A stretch of 64,000 nucleotides of DNA, from NCBI GenBank assembly GCA_020633825.1, contig JACKCV010000003.1, positions 1 to 64,000 of the forward strand, written 5' to 3'. Below the pieces are notes generated by a model. It did no database searches. It was not told the origin of the DNA and was given only the letters and a program-made list of their open reading frames with translations. Positions 48,043 to 56,823 of this stretch are shown one piece after another. Within the stretch, counting starts at the first letter, position 1. Each line of letters starts with the position of its first letter. The DNA comes from Fibrobacteria bacterium. GTDB taxonomy: Bacteria; Fibrobacterota; Fibrobacteria; UBA5070. Position numbers and translations under genes: made by a program.

Positions 48043-48918
48043 TCATTGAAGTTGGGATGCCACCAGAAGCTGGGTGTATCCGTGTTGAGGGTCCTGGAGG
48101 ATCTGGTCGGTCAATCCCGATTCCACCACCTGGCCGTTCTTCATCACCATGGTCCGCTGGCAGAGGAGGTTGATGACACCCAGGTCGTGGGAAACGACCA
48201 GCATGGAAAGTCGCAGCTCCTCGCGCAGCGAGCGGATCATGTCGAGAACCCGCGCCTGGACCGAAAGATCCAGGCCCGTCGTCACTTCGTCCAGAAGCAG
48301 GATCGGTGGATCCCCCGACAACGCCTTGGCGATCTGGACCCGCTGCTGCATGCCACCGCTGAACTTGCGGGGCGGCTCGTCCATGCGCTCCAGGGGGATT
48401 TCCGTCCGCTCGAGCAATTTCGAGGCGCGCGCACGCATGTTCCCGATGGAGCGCCACCCCGCCGACAGCAATCGCTCCGCGACATTCCCGCCGGCGCTGA
48501 CCCCCATTCGCAACCCCAGGTGCGGATGCTGGTACACGATGCCCATCGACGCGTCACGGACCCTCCGCTGGCGATAGCGATCGAGAACCAGGACATTGCG
48601 GCTCCAATCGGCACCTTCGGCGTGCAGCTCGGGCACCTCCCGCAGCGAAGGCAATCGCGACAGTTCGAGGAACCCCGAGGACGCCTCGTCGTCGAAGTGC
48701 AGCAGCTTCACCAGGGTGCTTTTTCCCGAACCGCTCTCGCCCACGATTCCCAAGGCCTCCTCCGCCCGCAACTCCAGGCTGACATCCCGGCAGGCCCAGA
48801 CGGTTCCGCAATGGGGGCAACGATTGGTTCCGGCTTCCGCTCCCGTCGACTCCAGGCAGCGATCGCAGCCCCGACCGTACCTCCGGGTGATTCCGTGCGC
48901 TCGCAGCAGCGGTTCCAT
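48043..48918 (-). CDS. phnK: C-P lyase complex ATP-binding subunit PhnK, with zinc-ribbon-like insert
   Basis: 291 aa from ATG 48918, one base overlapping the phnJ stop. An ABC ATPase: Walker A GESGSGKSTLVK, signature SGGMQQRVQIAKA, Walker B ILLLDEVTTGLD. Near residue 15-40 two Cys pairs (CDRC ... CPHC) form a zinc-ribbon-like insert not present in E. coli PhnK. It docks on the PhnGHIJ core in known complexes. Confidence 0.95.
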   Translation of the reverse strand: MEPLLRAHGITRRYGRGCDRCLESTGAEAGTNRCPHCGTVWACRDVSLELRAEEALGIVGESGSGKSTLVKLLHFDDEASSGFLELSRLPSLREVPELHAEGADWSRNVLVLDRYRQRRVRDASMGIVYQHPHLGLRMGVSAGGNVAERLLSAGWRSIGNMRARASKLLERTEIPLERMDEPPRKFSGGMQQRVQIAKALSGDPPILLLDEVTTGLDLSVQARVLDMIRSLREELRLSMLVVSHDLGVINLLCQRTMVMKNGQVVESGLTDQILQDPQHGYTQLLVASQLQ

Positions 48919-49775
48919 CAGCGCCTCCTCTTGTCGCAGTAGCCCGTATCCGAGCAGTAGAACGTGCGGGTTCCATCGGGTCCGAGGATCTCGTCGAGGA
49001 ACGTGTCGGTCGCTCCGCAGCGCGAGCAGCTCTTGCCGTGGAAGTCTTCGACCCGGAACTTGTGGTCCTCGAATTCCAAGGGTTCCACCCTCGTATGGGG
49101 AGGGACCGCGTAGATCCGATGCTCGCGTCCGGCACCGAACAGGAACAACGTGTCGGCCATGTGGAGCTTCGGGACGTCCCAGCGCGGAATCGGACTCGGA
49201 TCCATCACATGTCGACCATTGACGGTGCACGGATACCGGTACGCCAGCCGGATCTCGCCGTAATGCACCACGTCCTCGTAGAGATGCAGCCACATGCGGG
49301 CGTAGTCGGCTTCGGCATGCATCCGACGCGTATTGGCTTCCGAGGGCTCCACTTCGCGCAACGCTTCGGGATAGGGCACCTGGAGAACCAGGATCTGTCC
49401 TGCATCCATGCGCTCCTCGGGAATGCGGTGCCGCGTCTGGATCAAGGTCGCCTCGCGAGTGTCCGTGGTCGTTTCCACCCCTCCGACACGCTCGTAGAAC
49501 TTCTTGATGTTCACGGCGTTCACCGAGCCGTCGCAGCCCTGGTCGATCACCTTCACGACATCCTCGGGAGACAGCAGCGACAGGGTGATCTGGATCCCAC
49601 CGGTACCCCAGCCGCGCGCCAAGGGCATCTCACGGGACCCGTAGGGAACCTGGTATCCCGGGATGGCCACAGCCTTGAGCAAGGCCCGACGCACATCCTT
49701 CTTGGCGCCGTCGTCGAGGAATCCCCAAGTGGTTTTCCGACCTGCACCACCGGACAGCCATTCACCTGCGAGCAC
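48918..49775 (-). CDS. phnJ: Carbon-phosphorus lyase radical SAM subunit PhnJ
   Basis: 285 aa from a GTG with AGGAGG six bases upstream. PhnJ cleaves the C-P bond of the ribosylated phosphonate using a 4Fe-4S cluster and S-adenosylmethionine. The glycyl-radical region GWGTGGIQITLSL and the Cys set CSRCG ... FYCSDTGYC near the C-terminus are present. The gene overlaps phnI by 14 bp. Confidence 0.97.
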   Translation of the reverse strand: MLAGEWLSGGAGRKTTWGFLDDGAKKDVRRALLKAVAIPGYQVPYGSREMPLARGWGTGGIQITLSLLSPEDVVKVIDQGCDGSVNAVNIKKFYERVGGVETTTDTREATLIQTRHRIPEERMDAGQILVLQVPYPEALREVEPSEANTRRMHAEADYARMWLHLYEDVVHYGEIRLAYRYPCTVNGRHVMDPSPIPRWDVPKLHMADTLFLFGAGREHRIYAVPPHTRVEPLEFEDHKFRVEDFHGKSCSRCGATDTFLDEILGPDGTRTFYCSDTGYCDKRRR

Positions 49776-50844
49776 GATCCACCTCCTGCGCCTTGCGCAA
49801 CCGGTCCAGGTCCGAGAGGAAGTCCACGTAGTGGGGAAGCTTCCAGTGGTTCGAGAATCCCATGCTCTCGATCCCGTCGATGTGCGACAGCACGAACTCC
49901 TGGTCTTCGGCCGGACTGGAAGGCGTGGCGGCCCTCATGCAGCGATCGAGAACACCCATGGAAATCGCCTTCACCTCGTTCTGGCCGAAGCACATGCCGT
50001 AGCCCACGTGGAATCGAGGTTGCCCCTCCGGGTCCGAGAACCTCGAAACGACATCGGCCTCGGTCGCGAGGACCTCCCCCGCCACGACATCCTCTCCCGT
50101 CAGGGGATTGCGCACCAGCAGCGGAACGTATCCCACCCGCAACTCGGCGAGGGTGGGATGGATGTGGCCGTATCCGCGCATGCTCGAGTAGGCGAGGAAC
50201 AGCATCCCACCCGTCTCCCCTCGCGCCATGGCCTGGAGTCGAGCCGAGCGGGGGGCGGGATAGACCAGCGATCGACGCGTGATGTCGAAGGGTTCGTCCT
50301 CGCCGGTCTCGACGTCCTCGACGAGCCCTTCCGCGCGGAGCAATTCCACGACCCGGGGGAACTCGTCGGGAACCTCCTCCTCGTCGATCCGTCCATCGAA
50401 CAGCCTGTCGCGGATCAGTTGTCGGCGGGCGAGGGGATCCTCGAGAATTTCGAAATCGAGCAGACGGAGCGTGTAATCGCTCGTGGGACCGAGAACCTGG
50501 CCTCCCGGCACATCCTTGAACGCCGAGGAAATGCGTCGGACCATGCGCATGGAGGAACTGGAGCAGTCGAGGGATTCCGCCAGCCTGGGAAGCGTAGCAC
50601 GGTGGGCACGGAGAAGCAGGGAGGCCTCGAAGGTGTCGCCGGCGGCTTGGCGCAGGGAAAGCGCCGCGTGGTCCGGAGCGTAGAGCCCCCCTTCTCCCAT
50701 CACCCGATCCACCGCCAGCGGAAGCTGCTCTCGAATCTGATCCAGTCCCAGGGGGGACGAATTCCGTCCGGATCGGGACGATTCGTAGAGGTCGCAGGCG
50801 CGTTCGATCGCCTCGCGTCCTCCTTGCACGGCGACGTATCCCAT
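49762..50844 (-). CDS. phnI: C-P lyase core subunit PhnI
   Basis: 360 aa from ATG 50844. It opens MGYVAVQGGREAIERAC, with family blocks YTLRLLDFEILEDPL, LAYSSMRGYGHIHPTLAELRVG and SHIDGIESMGFSNHWKLPHY. PhnI helps replace adenine of ATP by the phosphonate, with PhnG, PhnH and PhnL. Its start shares one base with the phnH stop. Confidence 0.96.
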   Translation of the reverse strand: MGYVAVQGGREAIERACDLYESSRSGRNSSPLGLDQIREQLPLAVDRVMGEGGLYAPDHAALSLRQAAGDTFEASLLLRAHRATLPRLAESLDCSSSSMRMVRRISSAFKDVPGGQVLGPTSDYTLRLLDFEILEDPLARRQLIRDRLFDGRIDEEEVPDEFPRVVELLRAEGLVEDVETGEDEPFDITRRSLVYPAPRSARLQAMARGETGGMLFLAYSSMRGYGHIHPTLAELRVGYVPLLVRNPLTGEDVVAGEVLATEADVVSRFSDPEGQPRFHVGYGMCFGQNEVKAISMGVLDRCMRAATPSSPAEDQEFVLSHIDGIESMGFSNHWKLPHYVDFLSDLDRLRKAQEVDRARR

Positions 50845-51419
50845 CAGACGTCTCCTTGGAGGCGGGTGGAGCGGGGAAGGGCGACGATCCGCCCCTGTGG
50901 ATCCAGGAAGAAGCAGTCGACCCCCAGAGGATAGGAGGAGTTGGCATGCCGGATGCTCCTCCACTCGTTCCGATCGAGTCCCGGGATCGACGGACGGCGG
51001 ACCACCGGGATCCCCGGCCCCGACCACCCGATGTCCCCGCCGGTTTCCGACAGGCTTTCGACCAGGTAGACCACGGATGCCGATTCGTCCGGATAGTCCG
51101 GGGAGCCGCGGCTCACCTTGGCGCAGACACCGTCGGCGGAGGTCGCGTACGCGACGATCCACCGCGCGACGTCCATGGAGGCGATCCGACATCCCGTGCC
51201 CTTTGCGATTTCGGTGACGAGTTCCACCGAACCCGTCGAGGCGGCCGCGACGCTCGTTTCGGGATCGAGCAACGCACGGGCGAAGAGGGACAGGGACTCG
51301 AGGTGACGCGTCGGTGTCGGCGCCAGGCGATGGACGGTTCCGGGGCGGGAAACGGCCTGGAGAATCGTCCGGAAGACCCGGTGCTCCTCGATGGTGGCCA
51401 TCACGGCGATGTTGTGCAT
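50844..51419 (-). CDS. phnH: C-P lyase core subunit PhnH
   Basis: 191 aa. PhnH motifs: HRVFRTILQAVSRPGTVHRL near the N-terminus (one block of family conservation), LLDPETSV, and PLGVDCFFLDPQGRIVALPRST at the end. Structural subunit of the PhnGHIJ core. 4 bp after phnG. Confidence 0.95.
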   Translation of the reverse strand: MHNIAVMATIEEHRVFRTILQAVSRPGTVHRLAPTPTRHLESLSLFARALLDPETSVAAASTGSVELVTEIAKGTGCRIASMDVARWIVAYATSADGVCAKVSRGSPDYPDESASVVYLVESLSETGGDIGWSGPGIPVVRRPSIPGLDRNEWRSIRHANSSYPLGVDCFFLDPQGRIVALPRSTRLQGDV

Positions 51420-51423
51420 GGTT

Positions 51424-51846
51424 TCAAGCTCCTGCGACGAGGTCGAAGCGGACCCGGGTCGATGCGACGATGCGGGCCTGCTCCTGGCGTTTGGCGACGA
51501 TCTCCCGGCGTTCGCGCTCCACCAGTTCCAGCAAGGAGTCCGAACCGGAATCGGACTCCGGATGGCGGGTCACGGCATCCGCGGATGCCGCGGCCAAGGC
51601 GCGGGCTTCGCTCCCGCCGACGACCATGGCATAGGCCTCGCGACCTCGCCAGCGAACGCGGGCCTCCGCCACATGCACTTCCCCGATATGGAAGGTCCCT
51701 CCCAGCGATTCGGCGCAACGCATCAGGACGATGCCTTCGCGGGGGACGCGAAGGATCTCCATGTCTTCGGGGATCCGCTCCAGGATCCTGTTCAAGGCCT
51801 CCTCGCCTACTTCGGCGAGGACTTCCCAATTGCCGGGTTCGCGCAT
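51424..51846 (-). CDS. phnG: C-P lyase core subunit PhnG
   Basis: 140 aa, family length. Blocks PREGIVLMRCAES, FHIGEVHVAEARVRWRGREAYAMVVG (broken here into two blocks of the family) and AEARVRW are typical, with the conserved Gln/Arg-rich C-terminus. First of the core complex genes; 3 bp after the acetyltransferase gene. Confidence 0.94.
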   Translation of the reverse strand: MREPGNWEVLAEVGEEALNRILERIPEDMEILRVPREGIVLMRCAESLGGTFHIGEVHVAEARVRWRGREAYAMVVGGSEARALAAASADAVTRHPESDSGSDSLLELVERERREIVAKRQEQARIVASTRVRFDLVAGA

Positions 51847-51849
51847 TGT

Positions 51850-52359
51850 TCAATCCTCCAAGGACATGAAGAAGCTGATGCCATGGCGCTCGAAGCCGAG
51901 TCCCTCGTAGAACCGGTGGGCCTCGGCACGGTGGCGATTCGAATTGAGAACGATCTTGTAGCAGCCGCGACGACGCGCCAGATCCATCGCCTCGACCATC
52001 ATCGCCCGGCCGATTCCACGTCCTCGACATTTCCCGTCTACAACGACATCCTCGACGATGGCGCTGGGCGCACCGCGGTGCGCCAGGTTGTCCATGATCA
52101 GCAACGCGTAGGTCCCCACGATCCGTCCTTCGAATTCGGCGACGCGGATCTGGTAGTCCGGGTACGAGGCGATGCGTTCCAGCACCGTCCGTGCTTCGGT
52201 CTCGCCGAGCACGGTGCCGTCGTCCTGCCCGATCTGGGCATGGAGGGCGAGAAGCGCCCGGACATCGTCCGGGAGGGCCTGCCGGAGTTCGACAGGCACG
52301 CCCGCGCGACCGTTGGGCTCGGTGCCGCCGGGGGATCCACCGGGTGTGAACGGTCCCAT
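51850..52359 (-). CDS. GNAT-family N-acetyltransferase in the phosphonate operon (PhnO-like role)
   Basis: 169 aa. The acetyl-CoA loop is in VVVDGKCRGRGIGRAMM, and the family end FYEGLGFERHG is present. In phosphonate operons such enzymes acetylate aminoalkylphosphonates to make them C-P lyase substrates or detoxify them; that role is inferred from position between phnE and phnG. Starts directly after the phnE stop. Confidence 0.85.
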   Translation of the reverse strand: MGPFTPGGSPGGTEPNGRAGVPVELRQALPDDVRALLALHAQIGQDDGTVLGETEARTVLERIASYPDYQIRVAEFEGRIVGTYALLIMDNLAHRGAPSAIVEDVVVDGKCRGRGIGRAMMVEAMDLARRRGCYKIVLNSNRHRAEAHRFYEGLGFERHGISFFMSLED

Positions 52360-53217
52360 CTAGGAAGCCCTCGACCGGATCCACGCGCTGACGCGATCGA
52401 TCAGGGCCACGGTGAGTACGATCAGGATGAGGATGGTGGTGACGTCGCGATTCTCGTAGCTTCGCAACTTGTCGAACAGGAGCATCCCCACCCCCCCCGC
52501 TCCCGTGAACCCGAGGATCGTGGCCGAGCGCAGATCGGATTCGAGGCGGTACAGGGACATGGAGACGAGGTAGGGAGTGATCTGGGGGATCACGGCGTAG
52601 CGAATGATCTTGGGAGACGCGGCTCCGGTGGCCGCCAACGCCTCGATGGGCTCGCGCGAAACGCCTTCGATCCCCTCCGCGAAGAGCTTGATCAGTACGC
52701 CGGAAGTGTGCAAACCCAGCGCCAGGATTCCCGGCATCGGACCCAGCCCGACCGCCGACACGAACAGCAGGGCCCAGATGATCTCGTTGATCGATCGCGT
52801 CATGTTCGCGAACAGGTTGACCATCCCGTAGATCGCCGATCGCAGCCCCCTCCAGAAGGGGGACCGTCCCGGGAAGATGATTTCCAGGGTGTTTCTCGAG
52901 GCGAAGAACGACAGGGGGAACGCGATCAAGACGGAAAGGACCAGTGCGAGGAGAGCCATCTCCACGGTCTCCAGCATGGCCATCAGGTACCTCCCCAGGG
53001 GAACCGGGGCCAGGTTGGGCGGGAAGAACCCGCTATCGGCGATGTTGGGGTTTCCGCGCACGTATTCGAGCATGTTGCCCGAGCCGGCCAGGATGTCGGA
53101 AACGCTCATCCCCGTCTGCTGCCAGCAGGCGGCGAGCACGGCGAGCCCTCCCAAGGCGATTCCCAAGTTCGAGGGTCGCAGCGGATGCGTCCGCTTGCGC
53201 AACTGTTCGCGATCCAT
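52360..53217 (-). CDS. phnE: Phosphonate ABC transporter permease PhnE
   Basis: 285 aa, about six hydrophobic segments (MAMLETVEMALLALVLSVLIAFPLSFFAS split in two helices). The permease EAA-like loop IEALAATGAASPKIIRYAVIPQ contacts the ATPase. Single permease gene; 58 bp after phnD. Confidence 0.95.
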   Translation of the reverse strand: MDREQLRKRTHPLRPSNLGIALGGLAVLAACWQQTGMSVSDILAGSGNMLEYVRGNPNIADSGFFPPNLAPVPLGRYLMAMLETVEMALLALVLSVLIAFPLSFFASRNTLEIIFPGRSPFWRGLRSAIYGMVNLFANMTRSINEIIWALLFVSAVGLGPMPGILALGLHTSGVLIKLFAEGIEGVSREPIEALAATGAASPKIIRYAVIPQITPYLVSMSLYRLESDLRSATILGFTGAGGVGMLLFDKLRSYENRDVTTILILIVLTVALIDRVSAWIRSRAS

Positions 53218-53275
53218 CCAGGGTCGCCTTTCCAGGAAGATCCCCCCTCGCCTGTCGGGGGAGGAATCGGTTCGC

Positions 53276-54139
53276 TTACTTGCCGAGGGACTTCTTGAAG
53301 GCGATCTGGTCGCGGATCACGTCGTAGGTGGCATCGTCCACGTCGCCGTAGGCCGAGATGGTGAGCTTCTTGAGCCCCTCGACATCCTTGTATTCCAGGA
53401 ATGCCTTCTTGATCGCCTTCTTCAGGCTTTCGGGCAGATCCTTCCGATAGGCCATGGGGGACCCGGGAATCAGAGGGGAAGTCCATAGGATCCGGAAATC
53501 CTTGTCCTTGTTCCACATCTTTCCCTCGCCGCGCGCCATGTCGAGGTCGTTGGTGGAAGCGATGTCGACCTTGCCGGCCTTGACCGCGAGCATCGAGGCT
53601 TCATGACTGCCCGAGTAGATCACGTTGGAGAAGAACTTCGCCGGTTCGAGCTTGAGGTCCTTCACGAGATGGATCGTGGGAACGAGCGTGCCCGAGGTCG
53701 AATTGGGATCGGTGAAGGCCCAGACCTTCCCCTTGGCGTCCTCGACGGAGTGGATCTTGGAAGTGGCCTGGGAGATGATCACGCCATGGTAGCCTCGGGT
53801 TCCGTCGAGAGCCACCTCGATGGCGAAGCATTCCGCATTGGCGCGGGCCGAAGCTTCGACGTAGGACTTGGGACCGAAGTAGGCGATGTCGACATGCTTG
53901 AACTGCATGGCGGTGATCACGCCCGCGTAATCGGTCGAGGTCTGCTGCTCGACCTCGACCCCCAGGGTCTTCTCCAGATAGCCCACGAGATTGTCGAAAC
54001 GCTCGGTCTGGTTGGAGGACGACTCCGTGGGGATGGTGCCCAGGACCAGTTTCTTGGGCCAGTCGGCGGGATTGGCCGCGAAGGACGCCGATGCGAGGAG
54101 AGCGAGACCGCAAGTGGCGGCGAGGAAGTTTCTTCTCAT
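53276..54139 (-). CDS. phnD: Phosphonate ABC transporter substrate-binding protein PhnD
   Basis: 287 aa from ATG 54139. Signal peptide MRRNFLAATCGLALLASASFA. Family motifs: LVLGTIPTESSSNQTERF, TSTDYAGVITAM, HVDIAYFGPKSYVEA, and DPNSTSGTLVPTIHL for the phosph(on)ate-binding pocket. Related proteins also bind phosphite, which would match ptxD in the same operon. Confidence 0.95.
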   Translation of the reverse strand: MRRNFLAATCGLALLASASFAANPADWPKKLVLGTIPTESSSNQTERFDNLVGYLEKTLGVEVEQQTSTDYAGVITAMQFKHVDIAYFGPKSYVEASARANAECFAIEVALDGTRGYHGVIISQATSKIHSVEDAKGKVWAFTDPNSTSGTLVPTIHLVKDLKLEPAKFFSNVIYSGSHEASMLAVKAGKVDIASTNDLDMARGEGKMWNKDKDFRILWTSPLIPGSPMAYRKDLPESLKKAIKKAFLEYKDVEGLKKLTISAYGDVDDATYDVIRDQIAFKKSLGK

Positions 54140-54192
54140 GCTGTGCTCCGATGGATCATGGTGGATGGTGGTGGTGAAGGATGCCGGACGGA

Positions 54193-55047
54193 TCATGCGG
54201 CCGAGGATTCCGGATCCGACGGGCTTTGCTCCGGTTCCCGGGAACCTCGGTAGATGGCCGCGATCGCCGTTTCGTCCAGGATCGAAGGGGGACCGTCGAA
54301 GACGATCCTGCCGTCGTTGAGACCCACGATGCGATCGGCGTAATCGCGCGCCGTATCGATGTGGTGGAGATTGCACACGACGGTGATCCCGAACTCCCGG
54401 GCGGCGTTGCGCAACGTCTCCATCACCCCTCGGGCGGAGCGATGGTCGAGGGCGGAGATGGGCTCGTCGGCCAGGATGAGCGACGGATCCTGGACGATGG
54501 CCCGGGCGATCGCGATCCTCTGCTTCTGCCCTCCGGAGAGCCGATCGCATCGATCCAGGACCCGATCCTCGAGTCCCACCACTCGCAGGGCTTCGAGGAT
54601 CCGGTCGTACTGCTCGCGGGAGTACCATCGCAGCATGGCCATCGGCAGGGGAATCCGGGGAAGCAAGCCCGATGCGACGTTGTGGAGCACCGCGAGCCGT
54701 CCCACCAGGTGGAAGGATTGGAAGATGAAACCGATCCGGCGACGGAAGACTTCCAGGCTTCGCCCGACGAGGACGGACGGATTCTGTTCAAGGACTTCGA
54801 GCCTCCCCCCTTTCACGGGGATGCTGCCGTTGAGGGACATCAGCAAGCTCGTCTTCCCCGAGCCCGAAGGTCCCAGGACGACGAGGAACTGCCCCCGCGG
54901 GACCTCGAGGTCGATTCCCCGGACGACATCGCGCTTCCCGTAGCCGAGGACCAACCCCTTCGCCGACAGGACGAGGTTCGATTCTCGCGCCGGCGCTTCC
55001 CGTGGCATGTGGTGGATCGCGGTTTCCATGGGGAGAAACATCCCCAT
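54193..55047 (-). CDS. phnC: Phosphonate ABC transporter ATP-binding protein PhnC
   Basis: 284 aa from ATG 55047 (ATG 55029 is an alternative; neither has a strong ribosome site). Walker A GPSGSGKTSLLMS, signature SGGQKQRIAIARA, Walker B LILADEPISALD. It opens with a ~25-residue extension before the ABC domain. First gene of the 13-gene phosphonate operon. Confidence 0.94.
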   Translation of the reverse strand: MGMFLPMETAIHHMPREAPARESNLVLSAKGLVLGYGKRDVVRGIDLEVPRGQFLVVLGPSGSGKTSLLMSLNGSIPVKGGRLEVLEQNPSVLVGRSLEVFRRRIGFIFQSFHLVGRLAVLHNVASGLLPRIPLPMAMLRWYSREQYDRILEALRVVGLEDRVLDRCDRLSGGQKQRIAIARAIVQDPSLILADEPISALDHRSARGVMETLRNAAREFGITVVCNLHHIDTARDYADRIVGLNDGRIVFDGPPSILDETAIAAIYRGSREPEQSPSDPESSAA

Positions 55048-55058
55048 CGGTTGTTTCC

Positions 55059-55079
55059 GACACGTTTTGTTCCGGTGTC
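55059..55079. promoter_or_regulatory. Inverted repeat upstream of the phosphonate operon
   Basis: GACAC-N11-GTGTC lies 12 bp upstream of the phnC start, between the divergent phnC and TauE genes. It could be an operator. No Pho-box direct repeats were seen. Confidence 0.3.
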
Positions 55080-55155
55080 ATCCCGCTTGCGGAGAGCACC
55101 GATTTCGAACAATCGGGTGTAACCCGGGGCGCTCGACGGGTATCCTTCCTTCCAG

Positions 55156-55914
55156 ATGTGCCCATTCTTCCATTACACCTGGCTTTCCTCCTCCCTCTTC
55201 CTGCTGTCGGGAATCTCCCTCGGCGCGCTCGGAGCGGGAGGATCCCTCATCGCCCTTCCCGTGTTCGTGCACGTCCTCGGCCTCCCGATGGACCTCGCCG
55301 TTCCGGCGACCGCCGGCACCATGGCCATCGCGTCCCTGTCGGGTGCATGGGATTCGTGGAGGAAAGGGAAGCTCGACATCCCCGTCGCGATCCGCTTCGG
55401 AGTCCCGGGCTTGATCCTCTCCTTCGCGGGCTCCTTCCTCACACCACGCATCCCCGGCGACGTCCTGACGGGCCTCTTCATCGGACTTCTGACCATCGCC
55501 GGGGTCCGCCTCTTCCTTCCGGAAGCCCCGCTTTCGAGGACTCCGAATCTCCGCTCCTGGAGGCTTCCCCTCGCGGGAGGCGCGACGGGGTTCCTCACGG
55601 GCCTGCTGGCGATCGGCGGGGGGTTCCTCTCCACTCCCGCTCTCATCCTCGAAGCTGGCCTGACGGCGTCGGCCGCCGCACCGATCTCCCTCTTGTCGAT
55701 GGCAGCCAACTCCTCGGCCAGTCTGGTGGGACATGTCCTTCAGGGAAACTTCCGTTGGACCCTGGTCCTTCCGGCTCTGGTCGCGGTCCTGCTCGGGATG
55801 GAACTGGGGACCCTCATCGGATCCAGGCTTTCCCATCGCGTGCTGCGGTCCGTCCTCGGGGTCGTGGTCCTGTCGGTCGGCGCGTTCACCCTCTGGACGA
55901 CCTGGCTCTCCTGA
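55156..55914 (+). CDS. TauE/SafE family sulfite/sulfonate-type exporter
   Basis: 252 aa, about eight hydrophobic segments in two halves, each with a G-[AG]-GGS-x-[IL]-x-x-P-like turn: LGALGAGGSLIALPV and LLAIGGGFLSTPAL. It carries small organic or sulfur anions across the inner membrane. Divergent from phnC, so a role in phosphonate handling is possible but not shown. Confidence 0.9.
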   Translation: MCPFFHYTWLSSSLFLLSGISLGALGAGGSLIALPVFVHVLGLPMDLAVPATAGTMAIASLSGAWDSWRKGKLDIPVAIRFGVPGLILSFAGSFLTPRIPGDVLTGLFIGLLTIAGVRLFLPEAPLSRTPNLRSWRLPLAGGATGFLTGLLAIGGGFLSTPALILEAGLTASAAAPISLLSMAANSSASLVGHVLQGNFRWTLVLPALVAVLLGMELGTLIGSRLSHRVLRSVLGVVVLSVGAFTLWTTWLS

Positions 55915-55954
55915 GGCCGCCCGGGCATGCCGCCCCCCTCGCCCGGACCCTACC

Positions 55955-56467
55955 TCATCGGTGGATCACCACGGGGGTTCCGACCGGTGCGACCTCCCAC
56001 AGGAAATCGATCCCGTCGTTGGTGAGCGAAACGCATCCCGCGGTCCAGTCCACCAGCAGGGCCGCCCGCCCCCATGCACCCTGCCCGTTGGGGAGCCCGT
56101 GGATCATGATGTCTCCGCCCGGGGAACAGCCAGCGGCCCTCGATTCCTTCCGATCCCGCGCGGAGGGATAGGAGATCTTCAGGGATTTGTGGAACTGCGA
56201 CCCGGCGTTGCGGAAAGTGACCCGGTAGGCCCCCTCCGGAGTCCGGTTGTCCCCCTGGCACAACTTGTCCCCGACGGGACTCCCCCCGAGGGATACCCTC
56301 GATTGGAACACCACCTTCCCGTTTCGATACGCCTCCAGTTGCCGCAACGCCTTGTGCACCACGATGGAATCGAGTCCGACGGGCTTTCCCTCCTTCGCCT
56401 GGGCCGCGGGAGCCGACGCCGCGATCAAGCCGCAGATCGCCCACCTCCGAAGGATCGATCGCTCCAT
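55955..56467 (-). CDS. Exported L,D-transpeptidase (YkuD domain)
   Basis: 170 aa from ATG 56467, with GGGGGA five bases upstream. Signal peptide ends near AQA. The YkuD motif is IMIHGLPNGQGAWG ... DWTAGCVSLTNDGIDFLW, with catalytic His and Cys. It forms 3-3 cross-links in peptidoglycan or attaches lipoproteins. It converges with the TauE gene. Confidence 0.93.
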   Translation of the reverse strand: MERSILRRWAICGLIAASAPAAQAKEGKPVGLDSIVVHKALRQLEAYRNGKVVFQSRVSLGGSPVGDKLCQGDNRTPEGAYRVTFRNAGSQFHKSLKISYPSARDRKESRAAGCSPGGDIMIHGLPNGQGAWGRAALLVDWTAGCVSLTNDGIDFLWEVAPVGTPVVIHR

Positions 56468-56823
56468 GGATTCCCCCTTTTTCGATTCCGGTTTGGAGGC
56501 GGATGGCTCCCCTCCCCGGACCGGCGAAGCTGCATCGCCCCGCCTCCCTGGAAGGTAGAGCGATGCGGACCGCACGCGGTCAGAACCTGGAAAGGACCGT
56601 GTCAGGAAAACGTAAGGCAGACCTCCACCGCGCCCGGTGACGGGGAAACAGGGCACGGGAGGGGTGGATCGGAGAGAAGTGCAGGGCCCGGCGTAACCTT
56701 CGAGCCGCGAATCCATCGATCCGGGAACAGCCCGAGGAACCCGATCCCTCGACCACCCGGAAAGGGCGGCCCGAGGGGAACGTGTGGACTCGCCACCCCC
56801 CTTTCCAATCCAGGAGAGCTTCC

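Noticed and set aside
55030..55155. Pho box upstream of phnC
   Set aside because: No CTGTCAT-like direct repeats at 11-bp spacing were found.
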